Assembly: GCF_900129635.1 (NCBI RefSeq)
Contig: NZ_FSRB01000001.1
Location: 1,093,501 to 1,157,500, forward strand
DNA: 64,000 nucleotides
DNA from: Singulisphaera sp. GP187
Lineage (GTDB): Bacteria > Planctomycetota > Planctomycetia > Isosphaerales > Isosphaeraceae
Direction: 5' to 3'
In this document: positions 19,173-27,888 of the stretch, one piece after another
How the letters are laid out: every line of letters begins with the position of its first letter
How positions within the stretch are numbered: the first letter of the stretch is position 1
Notes under the pieces: model-generated
What the model saw: the letters and a program-made list of their open reading frames with translations, nothing else
Databases searched by the model: none
Told to the model about the DNA's origin: nothing
Translations under genes and position numbers: made by a program

Positions 19173-19296
19173 CGGTCGCTGACGCGGGCCACCTCGTTCA
19201 ACCGGCTCGGCCCGGCCCGCCTCCGCGACGTGGTGGTCCGTGGTCTCGAGGCGCAATGCGATCGCATAGCGAGGTTGCCGCTTGCCGCCCGAGGTG

Positions 19297-19325
19297 CGCC
19301 TGAGCATTGTACCGATGCTCAGGCG
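19297..19325. terminator. Perfect 11-bp hairpin in the gap before the PVC dehydrogenase gene
   Basis: CGCCTGAGCAT at 19297-19307 pairs perfectly with 19315-19325 around a 7-base loop. No T-run follows on either strand, so it may be a transcript-end stabiliser or factor-dependent stop rather than a classic terminator. The remaining gap (19173-19542) shows nothing else. Confidence 0.4.
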
Positions 19326-19542
19326 GACCGAGTTGGGGGCGGATCGGATCGACCGCCACGGTCCCGCGAACACGCTCGTCTCTTGACTCGACTCGTCAGA
19401 CTCGTCAACGTAACGGGTTGCCTGCCTTCCTGGTGTTCCGGGCCTGAGTCCGAGGCGAACACTCCTCGAAAGCCTAGAACGACTTCATGCCGAAGCCCGG
19501 TACTTACCCTGGCGCCTCGACTGCCGATCTCCGGAGGATTTG

Positions 19543-22500
19543 ATGCCACTCGTGCTTACACTTTGCCTTTCGGTCCTGGCTCAGGCGCCCGCGCCGGTGG
19601 AGAGCGTCTCATCGTTCCCTCCTCGCTCGGCGTTCGAGGAGCGAAAAGCGCTCCACGTTCCCGAAGGGTTCGAGATTCAACTTGTTGCCGCCGAACCGGC
19701 GATCCAGAAGCCGATGAACATCGCCTTCGACGATAAAGGGAGGCTCTGGGTCACGGGCACCGTCGAATATCCCTACCCGGCCAAGGACGGGACCAAGCCG
19801 CGGGATACGGTCAAGATCCTTGAAGACTTCCAGCCGGACGGCCGCGCCGGCAAGATCACGACCTTCGCCGACGGCTTGAACATCCCGATCGGGCTGATGC
19901 CCCTGCCCGAGAGCAACGGGGCGCTTGTGTACTCGATCCCGACGATCGACCGCCACACGGACAGCGATGGCGACGGGCGAGCCGACCGTCGCGCCACGCT
20001 CTACCGCGAATACGGCCACCGCGACACCCACGGGATGACCGGCTCATTCAGCTGGGGCTTCGACGGCTGGATCTATGCCTGCCATGGGTTCTCGAACAGC
20101 TCGATGGTGAAGGGGACCGACGACAAGGCGATCCAGATGTCCTCGGGGAACGTGTATCGCATGAAGCTGGATGGCTCGCACGCCGAGTACATCACCCACG
20201 GGCAGGTCAATCCGTTCGGCCTGACGTTCGACCCGCTGGGCAATCTCTACTCCTCCGACTGCCATTCGCGGCCGATCTACCAGCTCTTGCGGGGGGCGTA
20301 CTATCCCAGCTTCGGCAAGCCCGACGACGGCCTCGGCTTCGGGCCGGAGATGATGACGCACGATCATGGCTCGACCGCCATCGACGGTGCGACCTACTAC
20401 GCCGCCAACCAGTTTCCCGCCGCGTATCGCGATACGGTGTTTACGGGCAACGTGATGACGAACCGGATCAACCACGACCGGCTCGAGTTTCGCGGTTCGT
20501 CTCCCAAGGCAATCGAGCAGCCCGACTTCCTCTGGAGCGAGGACAACTGGTTCCGCCCCGTCGACATCGAGCTCGGCCCCGACGGAGCGCTCTACGTCGC
20601 CGATTTCTACAACCGGATCATCGGCCACTACGAGGTGCCGTTGACCCACCCGGGACGCGACCATGACCACGGTCGCATCTGGCGGATCGTCTACCGCGGC
20701 CCAAAGAACGAAAAAGAAAAGGGGGCCGTGAGCGCCAGCACCCGGTCCGATTGGACCAAGGCGACGAACGACGAACTGGTCGCGGACCTCGGGCATCCCA
20801 ACCTCGTCGTTCGCACCAAGGCCGCCAATCAACTGACCACACGCAAGAGCGACGAGCTTGACTCCCAGCTTACTGCCCTGATCGCTTCGGAGACCGACCT
20901 CTGGCGTAAAGTGCATGCCCTCTGGGTCCTCCAGAGACGCGGTCACCTCGACGATGCGACCTTGGATCGTGCCGCCGTCGACCCCGCCCGTGAGCTCAGG
21001 ATTCACGCGATGCGCGTGATCGCCGAGCGACCCAGCCTGGCCGGCTCGCTCGCGAAACGAGTCCGCGAGGCACTCACCGACCAGGACGCGATGGTCAAAC
21101 GGTCGGCCGCCGAAGCGCTGGGCCGTCACCCCGACTTCGCCAATGTGCGGCCGCTCCTGGGGTTGCGGCAGTCGGCTCCATCGGAAGACACGCATCTGAT
21201 TCACGTGACACGAATGGCGCTTCGCGACCAGTTCCTCACCGCATCGCCCTGGAACGCCCTCGCTTCGGCATCGCTGAGCGAGCGTGATGCCCGTGACCTC
21301 GCGGATATCGCTCCCGGCGTTCCCACGGCCGAGTCGGCGAAATACCTGATCAACCACGTCGAACGCTATGCAGAGCCGGACGGCACCTTGGTCCGTTACC
21401 TGCACCACATCGCTCGGTACGGAAGCGAGGACTCGGTCCGGACCATGATGGCCTACCTCCGGAATCGCCCCGAGCCCAGCGCGGCGCAGCTCGCCTCCTT
21501 TCTGAAAGCGGTCTTGCAAGGGACCCAGGAACGGGGTGCCACCCTCTCGGGGGAAGGGCAGGAGATGGCCTTGAAGCTGACCAGGCGGCTCGTCGACTCC
21601 CCCAAGAAGGGCGAGCTCCTGCTCGGGATCGATCTGGTCAAGTCGTTCAAACTCACGGAATTACGCGAGACACTCGAGAGTCGAGTGCGGAACGCGAAAT
21701 CCGAAGTCCCGCTGCGGATCGAGGCGCTGACGGCCGTCGTGGCGATGGCCCCGGAGAAGTCCGTCACCCTGCTGGGGCAGGTCCTGGCTGATTCCTCAGA
21801 GCCGTTCGCGCTCCGGGATAAGGCGGCAGGTGCGCTGGCCCAGATCAATCAGGCGGGGTCGACCGAGGCACTTCTCAAAGTCTTGCCCACGGCGCCCGAG
21901 CGGTTGCAGGCGACCATCGCCACGGGCCTGGCCGCCCGGAAGCCGGGTACTGAGGTGCTCTTGAAGACGATCGCCGAAGGAAAGGCGTCCGCTCGGCTGC
22001 TCCAAGAACCGCGCGTGGCCGTCCTGCTCGGCAGCCAGGACGTCGAGGGGATCAAGGAACGCGTCGCCACCCTCTTGAAGGATTTGCCCCCGGCCGACGC
22101 TCGGCTTCGGGATCTCGTGAAACAGCGCCACGCCGGATTCGGTAAGTCCTCGCGGGACGCGGCTCGTGGAGCCGCCGTCTTCGAGAAGAATTGCGTCGCC
22201 TGCCACCAGATCGCCGGCAAAGGGCAGCGGATCGGTCCGCAGCTCGACGGGATCGGCACTCGTGGAATCGACCGACTCCTCGAAGACGTCCTTGACCCGA
22301 ACCGCAACGTCGACCAGGCGTTTCGCGTGACCAACGTGGCCCAGCGCGATGGTCAACTCGTCTCCGGTCTCCTCCTCAAGGAAGAGGGGGAGATCCTCGT
22401 CTTCGCCGACGCCCAAGGCAAAGAGGTCCGCGTCCCCAAGGAGTCGGTCGAGGAGCGGACGACTTCGCAGCTTTCCCCGATGCCCGCCAACCTTTCCGAC

Positions 22501-22614
22501 CAGATCAGCGAGCCGGAGTTCTACGACCTGCTCGCCTACCTGCTGCAACAGAAGGAAACGGCATCACAGCAGCCCGGCAACGAAGGGGGGACGGTCAAGG
22601 AAGGATCGCGATGA
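19543..22614 (+). CDS. PVC-type haem-binding dehydrogenase with HEAT repeats and cytochrome c domain
   Basis: The protein has 1023 residues; the ATG at 19543 follows GGAGG at 19533-19537. A short signal peptide (LVLTLCLSVLAQA) is followed by a PVC-specific six-bladed propeller related to glucose/sorbosone dehydrogenases (PEGFEIQLVAAEP, MNIAFDDKGRLWVTGTVEYP, HTDSDGDGRADRR, DGALYVADFYNRIIGHYEVP; residues about 30-395). HEAT-like helical repeats fill about 400-870. A cytochrome c domain has haem motif CVACH at 884-888 and ends with a PMPANLSDQISEPEFYDLLAYL segment that supplies the distal Met. The family is thought to oxidise sugars or sugar-derived alcohols in the periplasm and pass electrons to the haem, but substrates are unknown. 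The last 20 bases overlap the convergent cyclase gene. Confidence 0.93.
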   Translation: MPLVLTLCLSVLAQAPAPVESVSSFPPRSAFEERKALHVPEGFEIQLVAAEPAIQKPMNIAFDDKGRLWVTGTVEYPYPAKDGTKPRDTVKILEDFQPDGRAGKITTFADGLNIPIGLMPLPESNGALVYSIPTIDRHTDSDGDGRADRRATLYREYGHRDTHGMTGSFSWGFDGWIYACHGFSNSSMVKGTDDKAIQMSSGNVYRMKLDGSHAEYITHGQVNPFGLTFDPLGNLYSSDCHSRPIYQLLRGAYYPSFGKPDDGLGFGPEMMTHDHGSTAIDGATYYAANQFPAAYRDTVFTGNVMTNRINHDRLEFRGSSPKAIEQPDFLWSEDNWFRPVDIELGPDGALYVADFYNRIIGHYEVPLTHPGRDHDHGRIWRIVYRGPKNEKEKGAVSASTRSDWTKATNDELVADLGHPNLVVRTKAANQLTTRKSDELDSQLTALIASETDLWRKVHALWVLQRRGHLDDATLDRAAVDPARELRIHAMRVIAERPSLAGSLAKRVREALTDQDAMVKRSAAEALGRHPDFANVRPLLGLRQSAPSEDTHLIHVTRMALRDQFLTASPWNALASASLSERDARDLADIAPGVPTAESAKYLINHVERYAEPDGTLVRYLHHIARYGSEDSVRTMMAYLRNRPEPSAAQLASFLKAVLQGTQERGATLSGEGQEMALKLTRRLVDSPKKGELLLGIDLVKSFKLTELRETLESRVRNAKSEVPLRIEALTAVVAMAPEKSVTLLGQVLADSSEPFALRDKAAGALAQINQAGSTEALLKVLPTAPERLQATIATGLAARKPGTEVLLKTIAEGKASARLLQEPRVAVLLGSQDVEGIKERVATLLKDLPPADARLRDLVKQRHAGFGKSSRDAARGAAVFEKNCVACHQIAGKGQRIGPQLDGIGTRGIDRLLEDVLDPNRNVDQAFRVTNVAQRDGQLVSGLLLKEEGEILVFADAQGKEVRVPKESVEERTTSQLSPMPANLSDQISEPEFYDLLAYLLQQKETASQQPGNEGGTVKEGSR

Positions 22615-23419
22615 TCCGGGTCGGGCCACCGCTGCCCCCTCGGATTTTCATGGGGAGGGCGATCAAGGTGGCCCCCGACTCGGGGACTTGATTGAGGTTC
22701 GCCACGTTCTCGAGGCCATAGATCCCGGCCCCGTTGAGGACGCGGTGGGCCATGAAGTCGCGAGACGGGCCGGGGTCGAGACTCGCCGTGTCGACCCCGA
22801 CCCCCGCGACCCTGCGATGGGCGACCAGCCACTCCGCCGCCGCGCGGGACACGCCGGGGAAGTGCAAGTGGGCCGTGTCCCCCGGCGCATCGCTGCCCAG
22901 GTAGGCCTTGGGATCGGGCCAGAACCGCCCCCAGCCCGAGCGCATCACGACGATCGCCCCGTCGGGAATCCGTCCGTGGGCCCGCTCCCAGGCTTCGAGG
23001 TCATCGGTGCGGAGCTGATAATCGCGGTCGCGGGCACAGGCCTTTTGCACGTCCACCACCACAGCCGGCCCGATCAGCTTCGTGAGCGGGATCTGGTCGG
23101 CCGTCGCCTGCCCCTCGCCAAAATGGATCGGGCTATCCAGGTGCGTGCCACCGTGCTCGCTGGCCGCAAACGTGGCCGAGGCATACCAGTAGCCCCCTTT
23201 GGAAGGGCCCCAGGTCGTGCGGTCCCACTGGAACGACTTGTCGGTCGGCCAGTAGATCGTGTCCTTATCAAAGGCATACGTCAGGTCGATCGCCTTCGCG
23301 GCCAGGTCTTTGAGCGGCCCAGGGGCCCGTTCAGGCGCCTGCGCCCGAACGGCGACGAACGTCCCGACTCCAACGAGCGCCAAGGCCAGAACAGGGATCG
23401 AGGCAGTGGTGCGGCTCAT
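22595..23419 (-). CDS. Secreted cyclase-family (kynurenine formamidase-like) metal hydrolase
   Basis: The protein has 274 residues from the ATG at 23419, five to six bases after GGAGA. An N-terminal hydrophobic signal ends at AVRAQA. The cyclase motif HGGTHLDSPIHF gives the expected His, His and Asp metal ligands. DLTYAFDKDTIYWP near the start and VGVDTASLDPGPSRDF plus HRVLNGAGIYGLENVANL near the end match the family throughout. Members hydrolyse amide or ester bonds such as N-formylkynurenine; the periplasmic location makes the tryptophan pathway unlikely, so the substrate is open. It converges on the PVC dehydrogenase gene with a 20-base tail overlap. Confidence 0.9.
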   Translation of the reverse strand: MSRTTASIPVLALALVGVGTFVAVRAQAPERAPGPLKDLAAKAIDLTYAFDKDTIYWPTDKSFQWDRTTWGPSKGGYWYASATFAASEHGGTHLDSPIHFGEGQATADQIPLTKLIGPAVVVDVQKACARDRDYQLRTDDLEAWERAHGRIPDGAIVVMRSGWGRFWPDPKAYLGSDAPGDTAHLHFPGVSRAAAEWLVAHRRVAGVGVDTASLDPGPSRDFMAHRVLNGAGIYGLENVANLNQVPESGATLIALPMKIRGGSGGPTRIIAILP

Positions 23420-23536
23420 GGGTGTCTCCGGATGACGCCAGGTCAAACGACAACTTCATCGGGAGAATTTAACCATGAATGCCGCGGAGTTCCTCAAAAG
23501 AAAGCTTGCAAAAAATGATGTTGATGCCTGGTGGTT

Positions 23537-24988
23537 TTATGCAATCAGCTCGGCAATCGGTTTCCCCTGATCCACGATGGGTGTGGGGCGTCCGTTGAAG
23601 TCGTTGATCAGGACTTTCGAGCCGTCGATACCCAGGTGGTGATAGATGGTCGCCAGGAAGTCGCCGGGGCTGCAGACGCGCTCGATCACGTCTTCGCCGC
23701 GCTTGTCGGTGGCGCCGATGACGCGGCCGGTGGTGATGCCGCCGCCGGCCCAGAGGTTGGAGAAAGCGCGTGGCCAGTGGTCGCGGCCGGGCTGGACGGT
23801 GCCTGCCGCGGCGCTTGCGTTGCCGGCGCCGGTGCTCCGGTCGTATTCGATCTTGGGGGTGCGACCGAACTCACCGGTGACCACCACCAGCACGCGCTTG
23901 TCCAGGCCGCGGGCATAGACGTCCTCAATGAGGGCCGTCACCGCCTGGTCGTAAGCCGCGGCTCGGAACCGCAAGGCATCGAAGACGTGATGGTTCACCG
24001 CGTGATCGTCCCAGTTGCTGACCCGGCCGCAGAGCGGCCCGTTCAGGCTGCTCGTGATGATCTCGGCGCCGGCTTCGGCCAATCGACGGGCGAGCAGGAG
24101 TTGCTGGCCCCAGCGATTCCGGCCGTAACGGTCGCGGACGCGCGGATCCTCCTGGCTCAGATCGAAGGCCTTCCGCGTCTGCGGATTGGTCAGGAGGGTC
24201 ATCGCCTGGGTTTCAAACTGATCGAGGGCACCGAGCTCGCCCTCACGGTCAAAGCTCCGCTCCAGGTTGTCGATGCTCTGGCGAAGCGCCACGCGATCGC
24301 TCAACCGGATCGCCTCGGCGGGGTTGGCGAGGCCGATGTTGGGCACCTCGAAGTTCGGTCGGTTGGGGTCGTCCTGCACCGAGAACGGTGAGTACGCATC
24401 GCCCAGGTAGGCGGGCCCGTTGTATTCCAGTGGGGGGTTCACCCCCACGTACCTCGGCAGTGGGTTCGTGCCTTGCGGTCCTTGTGACCGTAGATAGTTG
24501 ACCACCGACATCCAGTCCGGCAGTTTTGGCTTGGCTTTATCACGCTCATCGGTGTCGCCCGAGAGCATTTGCATGGATCCGGCCGGGTGGCCGGGGCCGC
24601 GGTGGCTCATCGAGCGGAGGATCGTGAACTTGTCCGCGAGCTGGGCGTGCAGCGGCAAGAGCTCGGTGAACTGCAAGCCGGGAACCTTGGTGTCGATGGT
24701 CTTGAACGGGCCGCGGTACTCGCTGCCGATCTCGGGCTTGGGGTCGTAACTGTCAAGGTGCGAGCAGCCGCCCGGCAGCCAGACCATGATCACCGCCGTC
24801 TTTTCCTGGCTGGACGGGAGGGGACTCGCCGCCCGCAGTTGCATCAGGTTCGGCCAGCTCAGGCTTGCGAAGCCTGTCAGCCCGAGACGCATGAAGCCGC
24901 GCCGGCTGAAGGGGCCGGGACCGGGACAAGGAACGAGGGGCCGAGACCGGGAAGAAGAAGAAGAAGAAGATGATGATGATGATGACAT
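23537..24988 (-). CDS. DUF1501 protein with Tat-like signal
   Basis: The protein has 483 residues from the ATG at 24988; the ribosome site is weak and a start further upstream cannot be excluded. It opens with 12 consecutive serines, encoded by TCA and TCT runs, then FSRRGFMRLGLTGFASLSW, a twin-arginine type signal. The core is DUF1501, related to the alkaline phosphatase/sulfatase fold: VIMVWLPGGCSHLDSYDPKP, ILRSMSHRGPGHPAGSMQML, VLVVVTGEFGRTPKIEY and GRDHWPRAFSNLWAGGG. It is the last gene of a four-gene minus-strand operon, 56 bases after the WD40 gene. DUF1501 genes regularly follow DUF1549/DUF1553 genes in planctomycetes; the biochemical role is unproven. Confidence 0.92.
   Translation of the reverse strand: MSSSSSSSSSSSSRSRPLVPCPGPGPFSRRGFMRLGLTGFASLSWPNLMQLRAASPLPSSQEKTAVIMVWLPGGCSHLDSYDPKPEIGSEYRGPFKTIDTKVPGLQFTELLPLHAQLADKFTILRSMSHRGPGHPAGSMQMLSGDTDERDKAKPKLPDWMSVVNYLRSQGPQGTNPLPRYVGVNPPLEYNGPAYLGDAYSPFSVQDDPNRPNFEVPNIGLANPAEAIRLSDRVALRQSIDNLERSFDREGELGALDQFETQAMTLLTNPQTRKAFDLSQEDPRVRDRYGRNRWGQQLLLARRLAEAGAEIITSSLNGPLCGRVSNWDDHAVNHHVFDALRFRAAAYDQAVTALIEDVYARGLDKRVLVVVTGEFGRTPKIEYDRSTGAGNASAAAGTVQPGRDHWPRAFSNLWAGGGITTGRVIGATDKRGEDVIERVCSPGDFLATIYHHLGIDGSKVLINDFNGRPTPIVDQGKPIAELIA
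24949..24985. repeat. Trinucleotide microsatellite encoding a serine run
   Basis: On the plus strand about six GAA triplets are followed by five GAT triplets. On the minus strand this reads as the serine tract at residues 2-13 of the DUF1501 protein. Length changes would keep the frame. Confidence 0.9.
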
Positions 24989-25044
24989 GGGTATGCGCCG
25001 GTGAGGAGATGTGGGAATCAACGAACTCCGGTGTTCGACGGCGA

Positions 25045-27888
25045 TCACGGCATTTTTGCGTTTGAGTCGGCCCCAAAGGCGGCCAGTTCCTGCCCATTCG
25101 TCCCGTTCCAGACGCGGAGCAAGCTGTCCTCGCCACCGCCGATGATCACGCTGGCGGTGGTCGCGCTGGCCGCCGACTGCATGAACTCTGGCAGCTTGGC
25201 CATGGCTCGGACCTGTCCTCCCTGATCGTCCACGATGCGGACCAGGTTGTCCCCGGCCGACGTGACGATCTGGTTGGTCGCTCCGATGAACTGAAGCGAC
25301 GTCACTTCTTTATTCCAGCCTTCGATTTTTTTCTTCCGCTCACCCGAAATCAGGTCCCAGACGACCACGGCGTTGTCCGCGCCCGCGGTGGCCAGCACGC
25401 GCCCGTCCGCGCGGAACGAGACCCCCAGGACATGATGGGTGTGCCCTTCAAACACATTGACAAGCTTTCCGCTCGCGATCTCCGTGACTCGCGCGATCTT
25501 GTCCGCGCCGCCGGAGGCGAGCCGTTTGCCGTCCGGTGAAAAGTCGAGACTGAGCACCGCGTCGGTATGTCGTTCCTTCCACTCGTTGAGCAACTTACCG
25601 CTCGCGACGTCCCAGAGGCTGATGTCGCCCGAACGGGTCGGTTCGCCCCCACCCGCCGCGAGCGTCTTGCCGTCAGGGCTGAACCGCAAGGCGTTCACGC
25701 GATCGACAAACGGCGAGGCCGCCGTCGCGCCGCCGAGCGTCCGCTCCAGGACCCATTGCGAACCGTTGCTGACGCGGGCTGTCGAACCATCCGCGGTGGT
25801 GGCGGCGAAGCCACCATCGGTGCAACTCACGAGGGAAGCCGCCGTCGTCTCACCAATGCCTGGTACGTGCTGGATGGGCAAGCCGGAAGCGACGGCCCAG
25901 ACCCGCACTGATCCGTCACTCCACGCGGCGGCAACGGTCTGGGTATCCGCAGAGAAGCGCACGGCGAGCGGTTGAAGCTTACGAGCCGCCGCGGCTTTCC
26001 GGGTCGTGGCTGCATCCGCCGTCGCCTTGTCTTGCGTCTCCTTTGCTTTTGCCGTGGCGGCGTTGGCCTCGGCCACGGCGTCCTTGTTCCGGGATTGGGC
26101 GGCCGTGTAATTCTGGGCTTCGACCTCGGCATCCTTGAAGTGAATTTCCCGGGCTTTCAGTGCCTCCAGCGCCGTACTCTCCGCCAGGGCCGCGGCCGTG
26201 AGCTTGTCCTGGGCTTCCTTCAACGACTTTTCGAGCGTGGCATCGGGCTTGCTGTCAGGGGCCTTGGCCACCTCGTCCGCCACCGTGGTGACGGTTTTCT
26301 GCGCAGTCTCCTTCGCGTCGGTCGCCTGCTTCAGCGCGTTCGCTTTTTCGACCAGGTCCTTGCGGACAGTCGCGATGGTCTCGTTCGCCTTCGTGAGCAG
26401 CCCGTCCAGCGCCTTGGTCTGGGCCTCGATGCGTGCCACTTCCTGTTTCTGAAACGTCAGCTCGAGTCCTTCGGCCGCGACGACCCAGTCCAGGGCGGCG
26501 AGGTGCGCGTTGGTCTCCGCATCGCCACTCAGGTCGATGATCGCCTTTCCGGCCGCCAGGTCCCAGACCTGCACGACACCGTCGGCACGGCCCGTGGCGA
26601 ACAACTTGCTGTCACTCGACAGCCCGAGCGCCACGACCCCGGGGATCGTGAACTCACGGCCTGGATTGGCCTCGGGCAACTTCCACACCCGCACTTTGCC
26701 ATTGGCGCTCGCCGCGAGCAGAAGATCGGTCCCGGTTTCGAGCGCCGTAATGGCTCCGGTTGCGCCCTTCAGTTCGTTGGAGGCGACGAGCTCCGGTTTC
26801 TCCCCGGTAGGCAGTGGCCAGACGCGGACGACCTTGTCCTCTCCCCCGGTCACGATCGCGTTGCCATCGCGCGTCCAGGCCAGGGTGCGGAGCCCGACGA
26901 GGCCCTCCTTGCTGGCGATCCGCTCCCCTTCCGCGAGGCTCCAGAGGCTGAGCGTTCCGTCGGCTCCGTAACCGGCGGCCTTGGTTGCGTCGGGTGAAAC
27001 GCTCAGCAGGGTCAGGCTGCCTTGAGAACCCGTCGCGATCGTCTTGATCGCCTTCCCGTCCGTGGCATCGAGCCGATGCAGTGTTCCCTGCTTGTCGGCA
27101 GCGACGACCTGACTGCCGTCCGCCGTAAGCGCCGAGGCGACCGTGCCGAGCGCCGGGGCGCCTTTTCGGGTTGTGGCCGGCACGTTCTGCCGCCGCCAGA
27201 TTTTCAGCTCGCGGTAGCTTCCCGAGGCGAGGCTCATGCCGTCGGGACTGAACGCCAGCGATTGCACGATCGCCCGATGGGCGGCGCCCGTCGTTTGCGG
27301 CGACCCCGGCGGGTTGAGCGACTCATCCGCGAGTCGGGTGACGAGTTGTCGTGTCGCGACGTCATAAACGAAGACCTGGTTCGCCCGGCCGCAGGCGGCG
27401 AGCCGCCCGTCCCGGGTCAGGGCCACGCTGTAGATTGGGTTGAGGCCCGGCGGCAAGGGTTGCCAGACCACCTGCCGTGCCTGCGGGACCGAGCTCTTGG
27501 CCCCCTGGTCGATCCATGTCTTGAGCAACGCGAGCTCGTTGGCCGTGAGATTCAAGGCGCCACTCTTGTTGCCCTTGGGAGGCATCTGGACGTCGCCGAT
27601 GTGGGCCGCCGCCTGATAAATCAGGCTTTCCGCACCGTTGCCGGGGACCACCCCCTCGCCGGAGTCGCCCCCTTTGCGCATCGCCTCCGGTGTCTCGACG
27701 TTCAGGGCCGCCTTGGTGGTCGTCTTGTTATGACAGGCCACGCATTTCGACTTCAGGATCGGATAGACATCACGATAAAAGTCGATTTCCACGCCGGTGG
27801 CCAAGGGAGCGACCAGGCACGACCAGACGCCGACGATCGCGGCGACGGACGACCGGCGGCATGCGCGTCGGCGAAGGGGCACACTCAT
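25045..27888 (-). CDS. Cytochrome c / WD40 double-propeller protein with central coiled coil
   Basis: The protein has 947 residues. The ATG at 27888 overlaps the stop of the upstream gene as ATGA, indicating translational coupling. Residues 1-33 are a signal peptide. A planctomycete cytochrome c domain carries CVACH at 49-53 (FYRDVYPILKSKCVACHNK). WD40 repeats follow (for example VQSLAFSPDGMSLASGSYRE, LRTLAWTRDGNAIVTGGEDK), interrupted at about 470-632 by a long alanine- and lysine-rich coiled coil. A second WD40 group comes after it (LSLDFSPDGKRLASGGADK, VSFRADGRVLATAGADN). The haem and propellers suggest a secreted electron-transfer or scaffold protein working with its operon partners. The exact role is unknown. 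Confidence 0.92.
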   Translation of the reverse strand: MSVPLRRRACRRSSVAAIVGVWSCLVAPLATGVEIDFYRDVYPILKSKCVACHNKTTTKAALNVETPEAMRKGGDSGEGVVPGNGAESLIYQAAAHIGDVQMPPKGNKSGALNLTANELALLKTWIDQGAKSSVPQARQVVWQPLPPGLNPIYSVALTRDGRLAACGRANQVFVYDVATRQLVTRLADESLNPPGSPQTTGAAHRAIVQSLAFSPDGMSLASGSYRELKIWRRQNVPATTRKGAPALGTVASALTADGSQVVAADKQGTLHRLDATDGKAIKTIATGSQGSLTLLSVSPDATKAAGYGADGTLSLWSLAEGERIASKEGLVGLRTLAWTRDGNAIVTGGEDKVVRVWPLPTGEKPELVASNELKGATGAITALETGTDLLLAASANGKVRVWKLPEANPGREFTIPGVVALGLSSDSKLFATGRADGVVQVWDLAAGKAIIDLSGDAETNAHLAALDWVVAAEGLELTFQKQEVARIEAQTKALDGLLTKANETIATVRKDLVEKANALKQATDAKETAQKTVTTVADEVAKAPDSKPDATLEKSLKEAQDKLTAAALAESTALEALKAREIHFKDAEVEAQNYTAAQSRNKDAVAEANAATAKAKETQDKATADAATTRKAAAARKLQPLAVRFSADTQTVAAAWSDGSVRVWAVASGLPIQHVPGIGETTAASLVSCTDGGFAATTADGSTARVSNGSQWVLERTLGGATAASPFVDRVNALRFSPDGKTLAAGGGEPTRSGDISLWDVASGKLLNEWKERHTDAVLSLDFSPDGKRLASGGADKIARVTEIASGKLVNVFEGHTHHVLGVSFRADGRVLATAGADNAVVVWDLISGERKKKIEGWNKEVTSLQFIGATNQIVTSAGDNLVRIVDDQGGQVRAMAKLPEFMQSAASATTASVIIGGGEDSLLRVWNGTNGQELAAFGADSNAKMP

